Shown here in pieces: positions 1-10,806 of a stretch of 64,000 nt of DNA. Position 1 is the stretch's first letter, and the number at the start of each line of letters is the position of its first letter. Below the pieces are notes generated by a model. It saw only the letters and a list, made by a program, of their open reading frames with translations, had not been told where the DNA came from and made no database searches. The stretch is from Cinnamomum chago (lineage: Eukaryota; Streptophyta; Magnoliopsida; Laurales; Lauraceae): the NCBI GenBank assembly GCA_038049695.1, contig CP142461.1, positions 41,076,001-41,140,000 on the forward strand. Direction: 5' to 3'. Made by a program: the position numbers and the translations under genes.

Positions 1-765
1 AGTATGCACTCAGGGGTCCAAATCTGTAGTAGGCATGAACCTGCTCAACCAAATACAAACAAAACAATGAGAAGGACAAAATGAACCCAAAACCTAGACC
101 AGAGAACTTATAAAAAGAAATGAAAAACCCAGAACTAAGTGCACAAAAGCTTAAATCGTATCAATAATTTTTTGTCATTTTAGGGAGATGGGAAGGACTG
201 TTTTTATTGATGGTGTGGGACGTTGAACAGGGGTAGGAGAAGGCTATAAGAAGAGCTCTTTTTGTCTGACTAGAGGCCCCAGTTGCAGCAAGAAAGCTAG
301 ATCTTTCTGAGCTTCTTCAAAAGTTGTTCTGTTCCTTCATCTCATCATATCATCATCCCTCCCTCATTGAACCCAATACGGCAATACTATCATCGCCTCT
401 TCCAATAGACACTGGCCCAGCATGTTTAAGTCCAAGCCTTGCAAGTTGCAACACTCATCACCAATGGCAGCACGACATCAACTCATCTCTCACATCAAAT
501 ACATACCAGAAAGCAACTGAAATTTTATCTTCAAATTTTCTCATCAGTCCAAAGTGAAGAAATAAAAGATGTGCTATAGAACTGAGAACATCACATATTC
601 ACATGCATCTCTTTATCTCATTTACCCAAATAAAATAAAATAAAATCAAATAAGAAATCACAACTAAAAGAAGCAAACAAAAGCATATATGTGAATGTGA
701 TTGAGTCAGTCAACAATCAAATCGCCCTTTTCCCTAATTCCCTCCATAAATGTGATCAAGTCAGT
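1..765. repeat. Duplicated block, copy A
   Basis: This block is repeated at 2588-3352 with a constant offset of 2587 bases and, by eye, almost no differences. It starts inside the cyclin D exon seen at 2541-2627 (bases 1-40 match the 5' part of that exon on the minus strand), so another cyclin D copy probably continues to the left of the window. The block ends exactly where the inverted-repeat-like end at 766 begins. No intact gene is seen in it. Confidence 0.9.
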
Positions 766-879
766 CAGAGGCGGACCCAGGATTTTAATTTAGGTGGGGC
801 GGAACTTTTTGCTAGAATTTTTTCACATCAACAATAACAAAAGAAAAAATATATTCCATGTAAATAGACGCAAATTTTT

Positions 880-1106
880 TTCATCAGTCCAAAGTGAAAA
901 AATAAAAGATGTGCTATAGAACTGAGAACATCACATATTCACATGCATCTCCTTATCTCATTTACCCAAATAAAATCAAATCAAATAAAAAAAAATCACA
1001 ACTAAAAGAAGAAACAAAAGCATAAATGTGAATGTGATCGAGTCAGTCACAATCAAATCACCCTTTTCCCTAATTCCCTCCATAAATGTGATCAAATCAG
1101 TCAGTG
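880..1106. repeat. Duplicated block, copy B (partial, diverged)
   Basis: This stretch resembles 545-765 and 3132-3352 but with several substitutions and small indels, so it is older than the A/C duplication. It lies just downstream of the cyclin D 3' end (minus strand). Similarity to the sequence after copy C continues past 1106, as shown by the shared TTTGATTTC stretch. Confidence 0.8.
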
Positions 1107-1313
1107 AACGACATCCCTACACTTTGATTTCCCTAACACTTTCATGCATGTTAAAAGCATGAGAGCTGATTGATTCCCCCACCTTCATTTTTACATTTTC
1201 CCTCTTTTTTTTCCCTCCAATTTCATGTTATTTTGGCACCTTCTAACCACACCAAAACTCTCATCCAACCAACAAATTGATTTGTCTGAAAAATCCCAAA
1301 ACTCTATAACAGA

Positions 1314-2627
1314 TTATGATTTCATGTCCATTTCAGATAATCTGTTTAGCTTCCTCCTCTTAGCAGCTGGAGTGCTATGAGAACTTGCACATGACCCAAC
1401 AGTTGTATCATCACTTTTATAGGTTAGGCATGAAGCATCCAACACCCCAATGGGGCTCTGTGGCACAGATATGACTGACCCATGAGCTCCTTTAACTGGA
1501 CCACTACTTACCAATATCATCTCTTGGATCAGTTCATAACACTTAATTACTCTCCCCTGCAATCCAAAACAGAACACACACTTCATCAATTGTGCTATTC
1601 AAGCCTGTTTTTGTAACAGGGGAAAAAAGAGAAAAAGAAAAAGAGAAGAAAGGGAAATTCCCTCTAGGTTCTACCCCACTTTTTTACCTTTTATACATGA
1701 ATGCAAGAAGTTAGTGCCTTGTTGAAATCCACTGTTTGGGCTTCTACTGATACAGATATTGCCACAACTGCAGCAACCTCAGAAGGCCTGAATTCCAGAA
1801 ATCAACCCCTGCATTGTGTTTCTCTTCAGAGTTATAATTCAAAGAATTCAATTCAATTTCACACGACAAGGAATGCATACGCACTATACACACACACACA
1901 CACACAAAAAAAAAAAACTTTTATTTTGGTAAATACACAAATACAAACTTGAGAAAAAGAAAAGCATACCTCTGATTGTGCCTAAGATCAGTTCAACAGA
2001 TCGGAGAAGTGATGATTTTGGTGGAGGTTTGTCATCATTAATCTTCTGAAGAAAGTGATCTATAAAGGAAAATGGAGTCACAGCTTGCATCCTCCATTTC
2101 AAAGTACTCAGGACCAGAAGCTCCATTCTCAGTATAGTCCTAGATTCAAAGACAAATTTTGATTCCCCAACCTGATAAAGCACACATCATTTCAACAATC
2201 AGAAAACAAAAATGGAAAAAACCAATGCATTTTCTGTGAAACAGGCTTCCAACCATCCCCAAACCAAATTAGACAATTGCATCTGATAACATTAAATCCA
2301 ATGTCACTTTACCTGTAAATCCAGAGACAGGGGTACTTCAGTTTCCTCCATCTTGGCAGCCAGAGACAAGCAGGCCACAGATAACAGCTGCATCATCCAG
2401 GGCTTACCTTGCTAGAAACAGATTAAGGCAGAAACAGGCAAGAGAGAATCAATGATAGATCCTGAATCATTCCAAAAACTCAAGGAGAAATGCAAAATCA
2501 TTTTTGTGAAATGCATGTTGGGTTCTTCTCCACAACTTACAGAAAGTTCACAGGCTGAAAGGAATCTGTCCAAGTAATTTACAGATAAGTATGCACTCAG
2601 GGGTCCAAATCTGTAGTAGGCATGAAC
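1314..2627 (-). pseudogene. D-type cyclin, 5'-incomplete pseudogene
   Basis: Five exons of a plant D-type cyclin lie on the minus strand with GT-AG borders: 2541-2627 (cyclin box start, with SVNYLDRFLS), 2313-2411 (contains [16 protein letters not shown]), 1970-2171 (contains ELLVLSTLKWRMQAVTPFSF), about 1690-1816 and 1314-1556 (C-terminal tail ending in a basic AKRRK stretch and a stop). D cyclins bind CDKs and RB-type proteins at G1/S. The first exon, with the LxCxE-type N-terminus, is not found. In the fourth exon one base is missing before the EFRPSE segment and a TAA replaces the Glu expected before the last intron. The copy is therefore broken. It lies between duplicated blocks B and C. 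Confidence 0.85.
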
Positions 2628-3352
2628 CTGCTCAACCAAATACAAACAAAACAATGAGAAGGACAAAATGAACCCAAAACCTAGACCAGAGAACTTATAA
2701 AAAGAAATGAAAAACCCAGAACTAAGTGCACAAAAGCTTAAATCGTATCAATAATTTTTTGTCATTTTAGGGAGATGGGAAGGACTGTTTTTATTGATGG
2801 TGTGGGACGTTGAACAGGGGTAGGAGAAGGCTATAAGAAGAGCTCTTTTTGTCTGACTAGAGGCCCCAGTTGCAGCAAGAAAGCTAGATCTTTCTGAGCT
2901 TCTTCAAAAGTTGTTCTGTTCCTTCATCTCATCATATCATCATCCCTCCCTCATTGAACCCAATACGGCAATACTATCATCGCCTCTTCCAATAGACACT
3001 GGCCCAGCATGTTTAAGTCCAAGCCTTGCAAGTTGCAACACTCATCACCAATGGCAGCACGACATCAACTCATCTCTCACATCAAATACATACCAGAAAG
3101 CAACTGAAATTTTATCTTCAAATTTTCTCATCAGTCCAAAGTGAAGAAATAAAAGATGTGCTATAGAACTGAGAACATCACATATTCACATGCATCTCTT
3201 TATCTCATTTACCCAAATAAAATAAAATAAAATCAAATAAGAAATCACAACTAAAAGAAGCAAACAAAAGCATATATGTGAATGTGATTGAGTCAGTCAA
3301 CAATCAAATCGCCCTTTTCCCTAATTCCCTCCATAAATGTGATCAAGTCAGT
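2588..3352. repeat. Duplicated block, copy C
   Basis: This is the near-identical partner of 1-765. It covers the first bases of the cyclin exon at 2541-2627, the intron upstream of it and about 650 further bases. On the minus strand a short open stretch ending EAQKDLAFLLQLGPLVRQ and a stop can be read near 2850-2910. I do not recognise it and do not call it a gene. Confidence 0.9.
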
Positions 3353-3356
3353 CAGT

Positions 3357-4263
3357 CAATGATATCTCTACATTTTGATTTCATTTCCCTCATTCCCTCC
3401 ATTTATCAGAAAAAGAGAGACAGAGAGAGTCAGAGAGAACATGTTCTTCTCAATCACCCTTTTCTCATTTTTGATAGAACAGAGGCCAGAGAAACTGAAA
3501 TCATCACTTCAAAAAAAAAAAAAGAAGGAAAACGAAAACAGTAAAACATAAACCCTAATGTGCAAAGGAGGAAGAGAGGAAGGAAAAGAAGAAAGGAAAC
3601 TGCACAAACCCTAGCTAGAGAGGGAGAGGGAGAGGTAGAGAGAAGTTACAGAGAGAGGGAGAGAGATTTACCTTAATCGTCGATCCTCAAAGGAAGAGGG
3701 TAGGTCGGAAGAGTGAAAGAGCAGAAGAGGGAAGAGGGAAGAGCAGAAGAGCCAAACAGCCAAAGAGGTTTTTTTTCTTTCATTCTTCCTTCTTGACATG
3801 GGGCAGAGCAGATGAGCCGAAGAGGGTTTTTTTTTCTTCTCCCTTCTTGACCTGGGGCGTGGATTGAGTTGATGTGGGGCGTGGGCCAAGGCCCAACACT
3901 ATTTCAAGAGGATTTTGAAATTTGACCTGGGGCCACCGCCCCAGGTCAATACAGGGTGGGTCCGCCTCTGCTTATAACACTTTAGTTTTGCGTGCTGCAT
4001 TTTCATGAACATATAGTTTGATGGGATGACTATTGGCCTTCAACAAGGTTGTACTTGAATGGGGTTGTCATTTAGAGAGTAGTCCTTTGTAAATGCAGCT
4101 GCCTTTACATTGAGCTAGACATATTATGTACAATCTCATTATCACAACCACAAGGTTGCAGGTTGGAATCATGTTACCAGTTAAAAATGAAAAATTGTGC
4201 ACTTTTTTTTTTTTTTGAAAGCTTTCCCCTGTATAATCCAAGTTATTTCATGACCTTTTTCTG
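3357..4263. other. No gene seen; purine-rich stretch and transposon-like end
   Basis: The stretch has AG-rich simple sequence around 3400-3700, then the right terminal-repeat-like end at 3957-3970 preceded by a short inverted repeat of the GGGGC/GCCCC type (about 3920-3945). No conserved coding sequence is apparent up to the kinase fragment. Confidence 0.6.
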
Positions 4264-5026
4264 GTTGTTAATCCACGAATGACATATGGGCTTGCGGCTG
4301 ATATATGGAGCCTTGGTTGCTCTGTATTAGAGATGTTGACTCGTCAGCCTGCTTACTATCGTTTGGAATGGGTGAGTAGTCATTGTTGTTTTTATCTTTT
4401 TCTGGGAGATAGTCCAACATGGCTGTCTTTTTCTACCCTTGCAAACACTATATGCTAATGGCCTAAAGCATCTTGTTCGATATAGTAGTTAAATTATCTG
4501 TTTCACCCACTCTTAATAAATGATGCCCAGTTGCCATTCACTGATCGCTCGGTGGTAAGGTACCTCAATCTCACAGTACCGACTAGGGATTAATCCGTTG
4601 CCCGCAAGTTGAAAATTCAACTCCTAGACTAATGATCCAGTCTTAAAAAAATTATAATACATAAATAAATGTTGACCAGTTAGGAAGTTAGTCGGAAAGA
4701 GGCAATGGCTCTATTATGTACTGATGATGTCAGATTGGACTCGTGGCATTATTTCACTTTGTTTACGTGCGAATTGGAAGTGGACTCAAATGATTGTCTC
4801 TGCCGGTGTCAGACACAGGCATTTTTTTCAAATTGGTCACAGGATACCTCCACCTATTCCCAATTCTCTTTCAAGTGACGCACAGGATTTCATCCGCCAA
4901 TGCTTACGAGTTGTGCCAGATGATAGACCTTATGCTTCTAAGCTATTAGAGCATCCGTTCGTGAGGAGGGCTGTGCCAGCTAGTGTGGGCTCTGGTTCTT
5001 CAAGTAATAGTGATGCAAGGGCTTGA
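4264..5026 (+). pseudogene. MEKK1-like MAPKKK kinase-domain fragment
   Basis: Two exons from the C-lobe of a plant MEKK1-type MAP kinase kinase kinase remain. The segment 4264-4371 reads YGLAADIWSLGCSVLEMLTR (subdomain IX, with the DIWSLG motif) and ends at a GTGAGT donor. The segment about 4815-5026 carries PPPIPNSLSSDAQDFI and DDRPYASKLLEHPFV (subdomains X-XI) and a stop. The ATP-binding and catalytic loops are missing, no AG acceptor precedes the first exon, and a run of seven T at the start of the second exon shifts the frame relative to the family. This is a degenerate fragment. An active kinase is excluded in this window. Confidence 0.8.
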
Positions 5027-6740
5027 GTTTTATGTTCAACTCTCGGCAATCTAAGGTAACAACATCTGTCATTGAATTGTACTTTTTCGCTCCAGGGAAA
5101 TAATCATGTCCAATAGGTTCAGTGCGACAGAATTTTGACACTTGGACAAATTATGTCTCCAGTCTGCTTGTCGCAAGCCAACTGTGAAAAAAGGATCAAT
5201 TCTTAGTTTCCTACAATCTATAAGTTGGTGTTTCACTATAACCATTTTATATGCCAAAAATGAAATGGCTTGGGGTCATCTCTGATCTGAGTGGGGATTT
5301 GGAGACAACTAAGCAAAGGTGTGTCCTGCAAAATGGACTGGTATGGTAGGACCTTTTTCCTTCAAAACAATCATAGCCCCCTCTCAGTAACGTATTGATC
5401 AGGTGGATTGGAATTGTCCGACTCTGGTCTCTAAAATTTCCTTAATTGAAATTGAATAACCTACTGGACAGTCCTGAATGGTGATATGAATGGTCCTGTG
5501 ACTGATTCCTGGTCTCCATTCTATGTGCTGATGGTTTTTGTATTTCTTAGGACTTATGTTCTGCATTGTTCAATATTTTTATTGCCATAAATGGCATTCT
5601 GCATACTAGCAGATCGTGCCTTGTTTAATTTCTTAGCCATATTCAAGCATTTCAAGGAACTTCTCTCATTTGCTTGCATTCGAATTTTGGTGTCGCTTTC
5701 CGTGCTGGTTGGGTTGAAACTGATGTGTATTGAATGTGCCAGCCCTATTTGACGTGATGCCATTGTCAACTGAAAAGTGATAAAGAAGTACCAATAAGCC
5801 TGTATTGACCTGTATCAGCCCTTGTCAATTATACATGTTAGCATATGGGTGATACAGGTGTGGAACTGTATTATGCCAATATTGTGTCAGGTTTTGAAAA
5901 ATTCGTGTCTCAGCTGATGATATTTAAGAACATGCTTAATGTGCATCATGTTTTATCTTGGCAGATTCTTCAGCTGGGTCAATTGTTATGTTGAATTCAG
6001 CTGCTGCTGTGGCCACCATGGGGAGCAAATGGGAACCCAGTTTTTGCAATCATGGATGCAGTTTCAGTTAAATATTGGGCTTTCTATGGTAAGAGGGAGA
6101 TAACTCCCTAACCAAAACCATGGATATCTCTACGCTGCCTAGCTGTAAATTGGAGTCTCCAGGGATGTGCGTGTCCATACATTGTAACTTCCTTTGATTC
6201 GTTTCTTTGCTGTGCCCATTGTATCTTCTTATTTTTAATGTGTGATTTTTGTAGAAAGCTGTGGGGGTTAGCCCATCTGTAAAGGAGTTAGAATTTAGCC
6301 ACAAGAAACGAATATATTTTCATTGCAAACAACGCAACTAGCATGGTACAAGTTTAATCGGTTTTTTCATTCTTTTAATGTAACAAGTTTCAATTGGTTT
6401 TTGCAACAGAATGAACCAACAGTGGCTGAAAACCATCTACACTGTTTTTTATGTGCGATTGTGTGTCCCACCCTAAGTTCTGAATCACCTGGTCCACCTG
6501 TTATCAACTTCTAGCTTAAGGAGTTTTCCAATCAAGCATGGTGCCAATAAGTGAGGTGTTCCTTATGCTGTAAACTATATATGGGTTCTCTCTTTTCATC
6601 ACATAAAAAGGGCATCATTAGCTCTCAATTCATGTTCTTTTAACAGGCAACGAACTAATACGCAGTCATGAAAATTTTCTATTAGTTTGGAAGGAAGGAT
6701 CAGCGTTATTAAAATAAATAAATAAAAAACCTCATATTTA
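5027..6740. other. No gene recognised
   Basis: AT-rich sequence follows the kinase fragment. Only short unrelated open frames occur and none shows a family motif. Part of it may be the 3' region of the ancestral kinase gene. Confidence 0.5.
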
Positions 6741-7160
6741 CATTTATTTATATGACTGGCTAGGGGAACCCAGGGGCAGGGCCAGCCTGAGCAAGACCAA
6801 GGCCCTGCCCACTATGGGCCAGTTTCGGGCTGGCCCATTAAATATTTGAGATGGGCTTGGATTATGTGAAAAAAGCCCAGATCCTAGGCCAGCCCAGCCT
6901 GTTTGACTAAATGGACAGGCTTGGGCCTGGCATGTTTGAGGCAAGCCAGGCTGGCGAGTAGGGACAGGCACGCACTTACAGCCCTTGTTGGGCTTTGGCT
7001 TGATATGGTCTTTTCTAGAGTCAAGCAGGGCCTGGATATACTTTTGGCCTGCCCAACCCGGCCACCATGATTGGCGCTTAGCAGTTCCCACAAGCCCTTC
7101 ATGATTCCAAAGTGGATGCTCATCCAACTTCGGCAGGCACACAAATTGGTCATGCAAATT
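6741..7160. repeat. GGCCC/GGGCC-rich dispersed repeat
   Basis: Repeated GGGCC/GGCCC and AGCCC motifs give overlapping open frames in two minus frames but no protein family. Similar GGCCC-rich stretches appear at about 9900-9990 and 19090-19220, so this is probably a dispersed repeat family. The element class is unknown. Confidence 0.4.
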
Positions 7161-7210
7161 GTAGCACTCATTCCACTATCTAATGGCTGAAATTTCTGCT
7201 GAAAATAATG

Positions 7211-7232
7211 AGAGAGAGAGAGAGAGAGAGAG
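7211..7232. repeat. (GA)n microsatellite
   Basis: About eleven GA units, located just downstream of the DUF1644 gene. Confidence 0.9.
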
Positions 7233-7405
7233 AAGCACCATAAACCTGACCTTCAATTAGGTTAACAGAGGACATAAACTTACCTCCAAAATGATGTTCT
7301 TCTTATAGGAAAAGGAATAAAAGCGGCCAATTGCAGTAAATCCATGTTTATAACCAAGGATATTGATGCTAACTAACCTACGTATATGGTGCCATCCTAC
7401 TGCAT

Positions 7406-8443
7406 TCAGGTGAGATCTACCACTGAACGGTGCCGGCTTCGATGCCTGCGCCACCTCTCTGATCTCCCCATGCCCACAACTCTCCCTTGGTTAGCTGGAA
7501 CTAAATTCTCTCCTTCATTCGTGGAAGCAACAGAAGCTCCACTGACCACATTAGGTGAAGTGTCCGTTCGATCAAGTCCATCATCTAATACACGAAAACC
7601 TCTTTCATGTCTTCTCAGGCGCGACCTGATAATTGTGTTCCCAGTTGATGTTTGCAAAAGGAAAACAAAATTGAGCAAATTATTCTCATCAACTCCATCC
7701 ACATGAAAACCATGACGTCCACCCTCTATCACATAATCCCCCAACACCATTGCCCCAGGAATTGATGACATAACTGTGCTGATCACATCATCTCGCTCCC
7801 TCTCATGCTCAAGCCTTCTCCATTTCTGTTCAAGTATGGGGTCCACCTCACGGGGCTGTGCTAAAGGATGCTCTGCCCTTACATGCTTCCTGAGTTCTTT
7901 ATACGTACCAACAAATGAACAGCCATCTTGCATACAGGTTCTCTTCTTGGCATTGAGATATTTGCGAGCAGCCTCAACCACTGTCCATCCCTTTACCTGT
8001 CCTCTGCACAAGGGGCACACAAGCTCTGTTACTTCATCCTTCTCACTTGACAGAACAGCATCTGGATTGAAGTTAAAGCCCAGATTCTCAGGCGACCCAT
8101 TCCATAGCCCATCCTGATCCCTACTAGGTGACACTACTTTGGTGTATGCCTTCTTAAATTCATTAAGACAATTGGAATAGCGATAGCTGGTGCCGCACAT
8201 GTAGGGGCGGCAACCCTTGTCATGAGAAGAACAGAGGAGCAGAACAGCATTGTGAGGGAACTCCATGCACACTGAACAGGTTGCATCTTCCCAGTCATTC
8301 CTCTCCAATGGTTTGGGCGATTTCCTTTTGTTCAGTTCCTTCTTCACAGAATGGTGGTTGAAAGATGGAAACGGGTATGGGACCAACTTGCACTGACGAG
8401 AAAGATGCCTGCGTCGGGTCTTGGTCGCTTTTGCCATCTTCAA
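7406..8443 (-). CDS. DUF1644 family zinc-finger-like protein
   Basis: An uninterrupted 345-residue protein in one exon matches the plant DUF1644 family (Pfam PF07800). The basic N-terminus (ATKTRRRHLSRQ) is followed by a Cys/His-rich core near residues 55-105 (CSVCMEFPHNAV, then CSSHDKGCRPYMC). A second Cys cluster comes near residues 140-190 (CPLCRGQVKGW and CMQDGCSFVGTYKELRKHV, resembling a C2H2 finger). The tail is basic (RWRRHRSRHRS). Family members are poorly understood; some are linked to stress responses and a RING-like role has been suggested, which I cannot verify here. The first Met (8441-8443) or the Met two codons on could be the start. A spliced 5' UTR extending toward 13.2 kb is possible. 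The gene appears intact. Confidence 0.85.
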   Translation of the reverse strand: MKMAKATKTRRRHLSRQCKLVPYPFPSFNHHSVKKELNKRKSPKPLERNDWEDATCSVCMEFPHNAVLLLCSSHDKGCRPYMCGTSYRYSNCLNEFKKAYTKVVSPSRDQDGLWNGSPENLGFNFNPDAVLSSEKDEVTELVCPLCRGQVKGWTVVEAARKYLNAKKRTCMQDGCSFVGTYKELRKHVRAEHPLAQPREVDPILEQKWRRLEHERERDDVISTVMSSIPGAMVLGDYVIEGGRHGFHVDGVDENNLLNFVFLLQTSTGNTIIRSRLRRHERGFRVLDDGLDRTDTSPNVVSGASVASTNEGENLVPANQGRVVGMGRSERWRRHRSRHRSVVDLT

Positions 8444-8985
8444 TAGAAAACCAGAACAAACCTGTCAAAAAAGAGAGAGAACCTGAACAACTTTTCAGAA
8501 TATTTACAAGAACCAAGGAAAGCTTGGAAAACAATAGATGGCTATCAATTAAAATAACGACACTGGACAAGAAAGGAAATAGCAACAGCTGATGGTCATT
8601 GTGGATTTGTGGTTATTTCTACTTTTCTTTTTGTTCCCCCAGACCCGGACTGCCTCAAATGAAACAGAATCACAGCAAAGGAACTAAGATGCCATTCCTG
8701 TGTCGCATCACTGTTTTGCATTTTAACAATCATAATGCTAAAACATTTCCACATGCAAAATGCAGTGGGAGAGATGCTGAGAACTGCATTTGGAATCTAA
8801 TCTTACTGATTTGAGCAAACACACACCAGATTTATAGGGGCATATGTAAGCCACATGATGAAGCTTTGAATAAGACTGCAGACTACATCTTTAAACAAGA
8901 TTAAGCATGTGGACTATGTGGTCAGCCAGTATGTGGCACTCATTAATTAGACAAGAAAGCATAAAAATAAAAAGGCGGAATTCTG
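8444..8985. other. Upstream region of the DUF1644 gene; no other gene
   Basis: No coding sequence is recognised here. It probably contains the proximal 5' UTR or intron and, distally, AT-rich spacer. Confidence 0.5.
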
Positions 8986-8989
8986 AACA

Positions 8990-9450
8990 TGGAACGAGTC
9001 AAATGGATTGAAAATCAGCAAACCAGAGATAATATGTAGAGAAGTTTAGCATATATGTGAGTCGAGAAGATAAGATGGTCAAAGTTGAAAATAAGTTGAT
9101 ATTGCATGGATTCCATTTTCAGCATCTGAGGGCAATCATTTAATGGAAGGGTTTGAGTTCAATACAGGTAATAGCATCATCAAAGTGGGCAAGGTGAACA
9201 CAAGCTGGTCAAGTATTGGGCGATCACCTGAGCTACTTAGATTAAAGAGGCATGTGTATAAGACAGAAGTAAGACCTAATTTATTGTATGTACCAAATAT
9301 CGGAAGAAATGATAAAAGGCCAAAATACATATGATCAAGATGCATGTGCTAAGATGGATATGTGAGGTTACAAGAAACGAAAGAATTAGGAATGATCAAT
9401 TAAGGGGCAAACTAAATGTAGTTTCAATAGAAAAGAAAAATTCTCAATGA
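8990..9450 (+). mobile_element. LINE (non-LTR retrotransposon) reverse transcriptase remnant
   Basis: Broken plus-strand frames match the C-terminal thumb region of plant L1-type reverse transcriptases. At 9190-9300 KVNTSWSSIG and KRHVYKTEVRPNLLY correspond to the usual segment around VRPxxLYG. After a stop near 9333, the frame continues with MHVLRWICEVTRNERIRND, which matches the typical MRMLRWMCGxTRxDxIRN motif. Several stops and shifts are present and no endonuclease domain is seen. This is a dead fragment. Confidence 0.75.
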
Positions 9451-9466
9451 ACTTCATATAAATGTT

Positions 9467-9761
9467 AAAAAGCCTCCAGCGACAGAGATATCAAAGATCT
9501 GATAAAGGAGAATAAACAAGTATGAAGGTAACAAAACTATGACCTAACAAAGGATACCGTAAATATTGATGTTCTTGTTATGGGATGCATGTTGGAAGAT
9601 ACTAGTTTTCTTGCACCAAAAGCCTCCAAAGACAGAAATATCAAAGATCTGCTAAAGGAGAATAAACAAGTATGAAGGTAACAAAACTACTACTTAACAG
9701 AGGATACCATAAATCATGATGTTCTTGTTATGGGCTGCATGTTAGAAGACACTAGTTTTCT
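9467..9761. repeat. Direct tandem duplication, unit about 150 bp
   Basis: The segments at about 9467-9614 and 9620-9761 begin with AAAGCCTCCA and share nearly all of the following sequence, with about 10 % differences by eye. It lies just behind the LINE remnant. Confidence 0.85.
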
Positions 9762-10069
9762 CCAGTTTTCTTACACCCTTTTCCTCACCCACTTCCACCC
9801 TAATAACCATCTAGGAAATCTTCTCGGAAATTTGAAAAACTACAAATGTAGGCCTAGGAAAATGTCTTAGAATTTTCTACACGGATAAAGTAGATAAAGT
9901 TGGGCAAATGGGCAGGCTGACCATGGACTAGGTCCAATGGCCAGCCATCTATGGGCCTAGCCAATTGAGGCCTATTCTTGGGCCACCTTTTGTAGATTTT
10001 GAGGCTTATGATACACATGGACTGCATCGGTGAATCTGCAAGCATGTGACACTAGGGATGCAAGCATTA

Positions 10070-10803
10070 GGGGTCATTTGTTTGCAGTCAAGTACATATG
10101 TAAATGATTCACATGTGTAATGGTTACACATCATTGCATTTGTTTGCGCTCCTTTAAGCATGGTGCGAAAATGGTGTAAATAAGACCATTTACACACTGA
10201 AAATTCCACATCCAAACAGGTGTGAAAATCACTTCCACATCTCTTGGCAAAAAGGCACTAGTAAACAGGGTGATTGCATTCTTGTGGGCCCCATGCCCCC
10301 ATCATCCACCTTTACCTTTTTTTCCTGTGGTCCCCATATTTGTAATCCAAACTGTTCAATTGGTTTATTGAACTATCAAACCCCAAGACTTATAACCTGA
10401 TTATCTTAAATCTTCATAGATTTTGAGTAATTTGTGAAAAAGTTCCTACCTTTAGATAAGCATCAAGACATTTAGTTTCATATCTTAAATCTTCATAGAT
10501 TTGGAGAAATTTGTGGAAAAATGTCTAAAACATCCAAAAACACATCTAAAAACATTGGATGTACTCATCTACTCATGTGAAAATGGAGATTTTGACAAAC
10601 ATGGTAGTTTCTTTCACACGTGTAACATTTAGATAAGTGACACTTGCATATATAACATTTAAATATGTAAAAACCCCTTTTCCCATCCCATGTGTAGAAA
10701 GCAAACTACCCCTAAGGGAAACAATATGTTATATTTGCATATATAACATTCACATATGTAAAAACCCTTTTTCCTATCTCATGTGTAGAAGGCAAATGAC
10801 CCC
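10070..10803. mobile_element. PIF/Harbinger (Tourist-like) MITE
   Basis: The ends are inverted (GGGGTCATTTG at 10070-10080 and CAAATGACCCC at 10793-10803) and are flanked on both sides by TTA (10067-10069 and 10804-10806). A 3-bp TTA/TAA target duplication with G-rich ends is the mark of Tourist-like elements. The 734-bp element has no open frame. Near its right end an approximately 88-bp segment is duplicated in tandem (about 10650-10735 and 10738-10825), the second copy running past the element end. Confidence 0.75.
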
Positions 10804-10806
10804 TTA

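Larger units (their letters stand above)
766..3970. mobile_element. Candidate hAT-like element carrying cyclin D sequence
   Basis: The left end begins CAGAGGCGGACCCA at 766, and the reverse complement of the right end (3957-3970) begins with the same 14 bases. Termini of this CAG-GGCGG type are typical of hAT/Tip100-like plant transposons, from family knowledge. The unit would hold the broken cyclin D copy, duplicated block copy B and copy C. I see no 8-bp target duplication (left flank AAGTCAGT, right flank CTTATAAC) and no transposase. The two ends may therefore belong to different insertions, and capture of the cyclin is inference. Confidence 0.4.

Noticed and set aside
324-557. Repeated 77-codon open frame (also at 2911-3144)
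   Set aside because: It is carried twice only because the block is duplicated. Composition is low-quality and no homologous family is recognised.
4530-4640. tRNA-like SINE (box A-like CGGTGGTAAGGT and box B-like stretch)
   Set aside because: The spacing and box B match are poor, and no poly-A tail or target duplication is visible.
6744-7157. 137-codon open frame on the minus strand
   Set aside because: It lies over a GGCCC-rich repeat and overlaps another open frame with the same bias; no motif.
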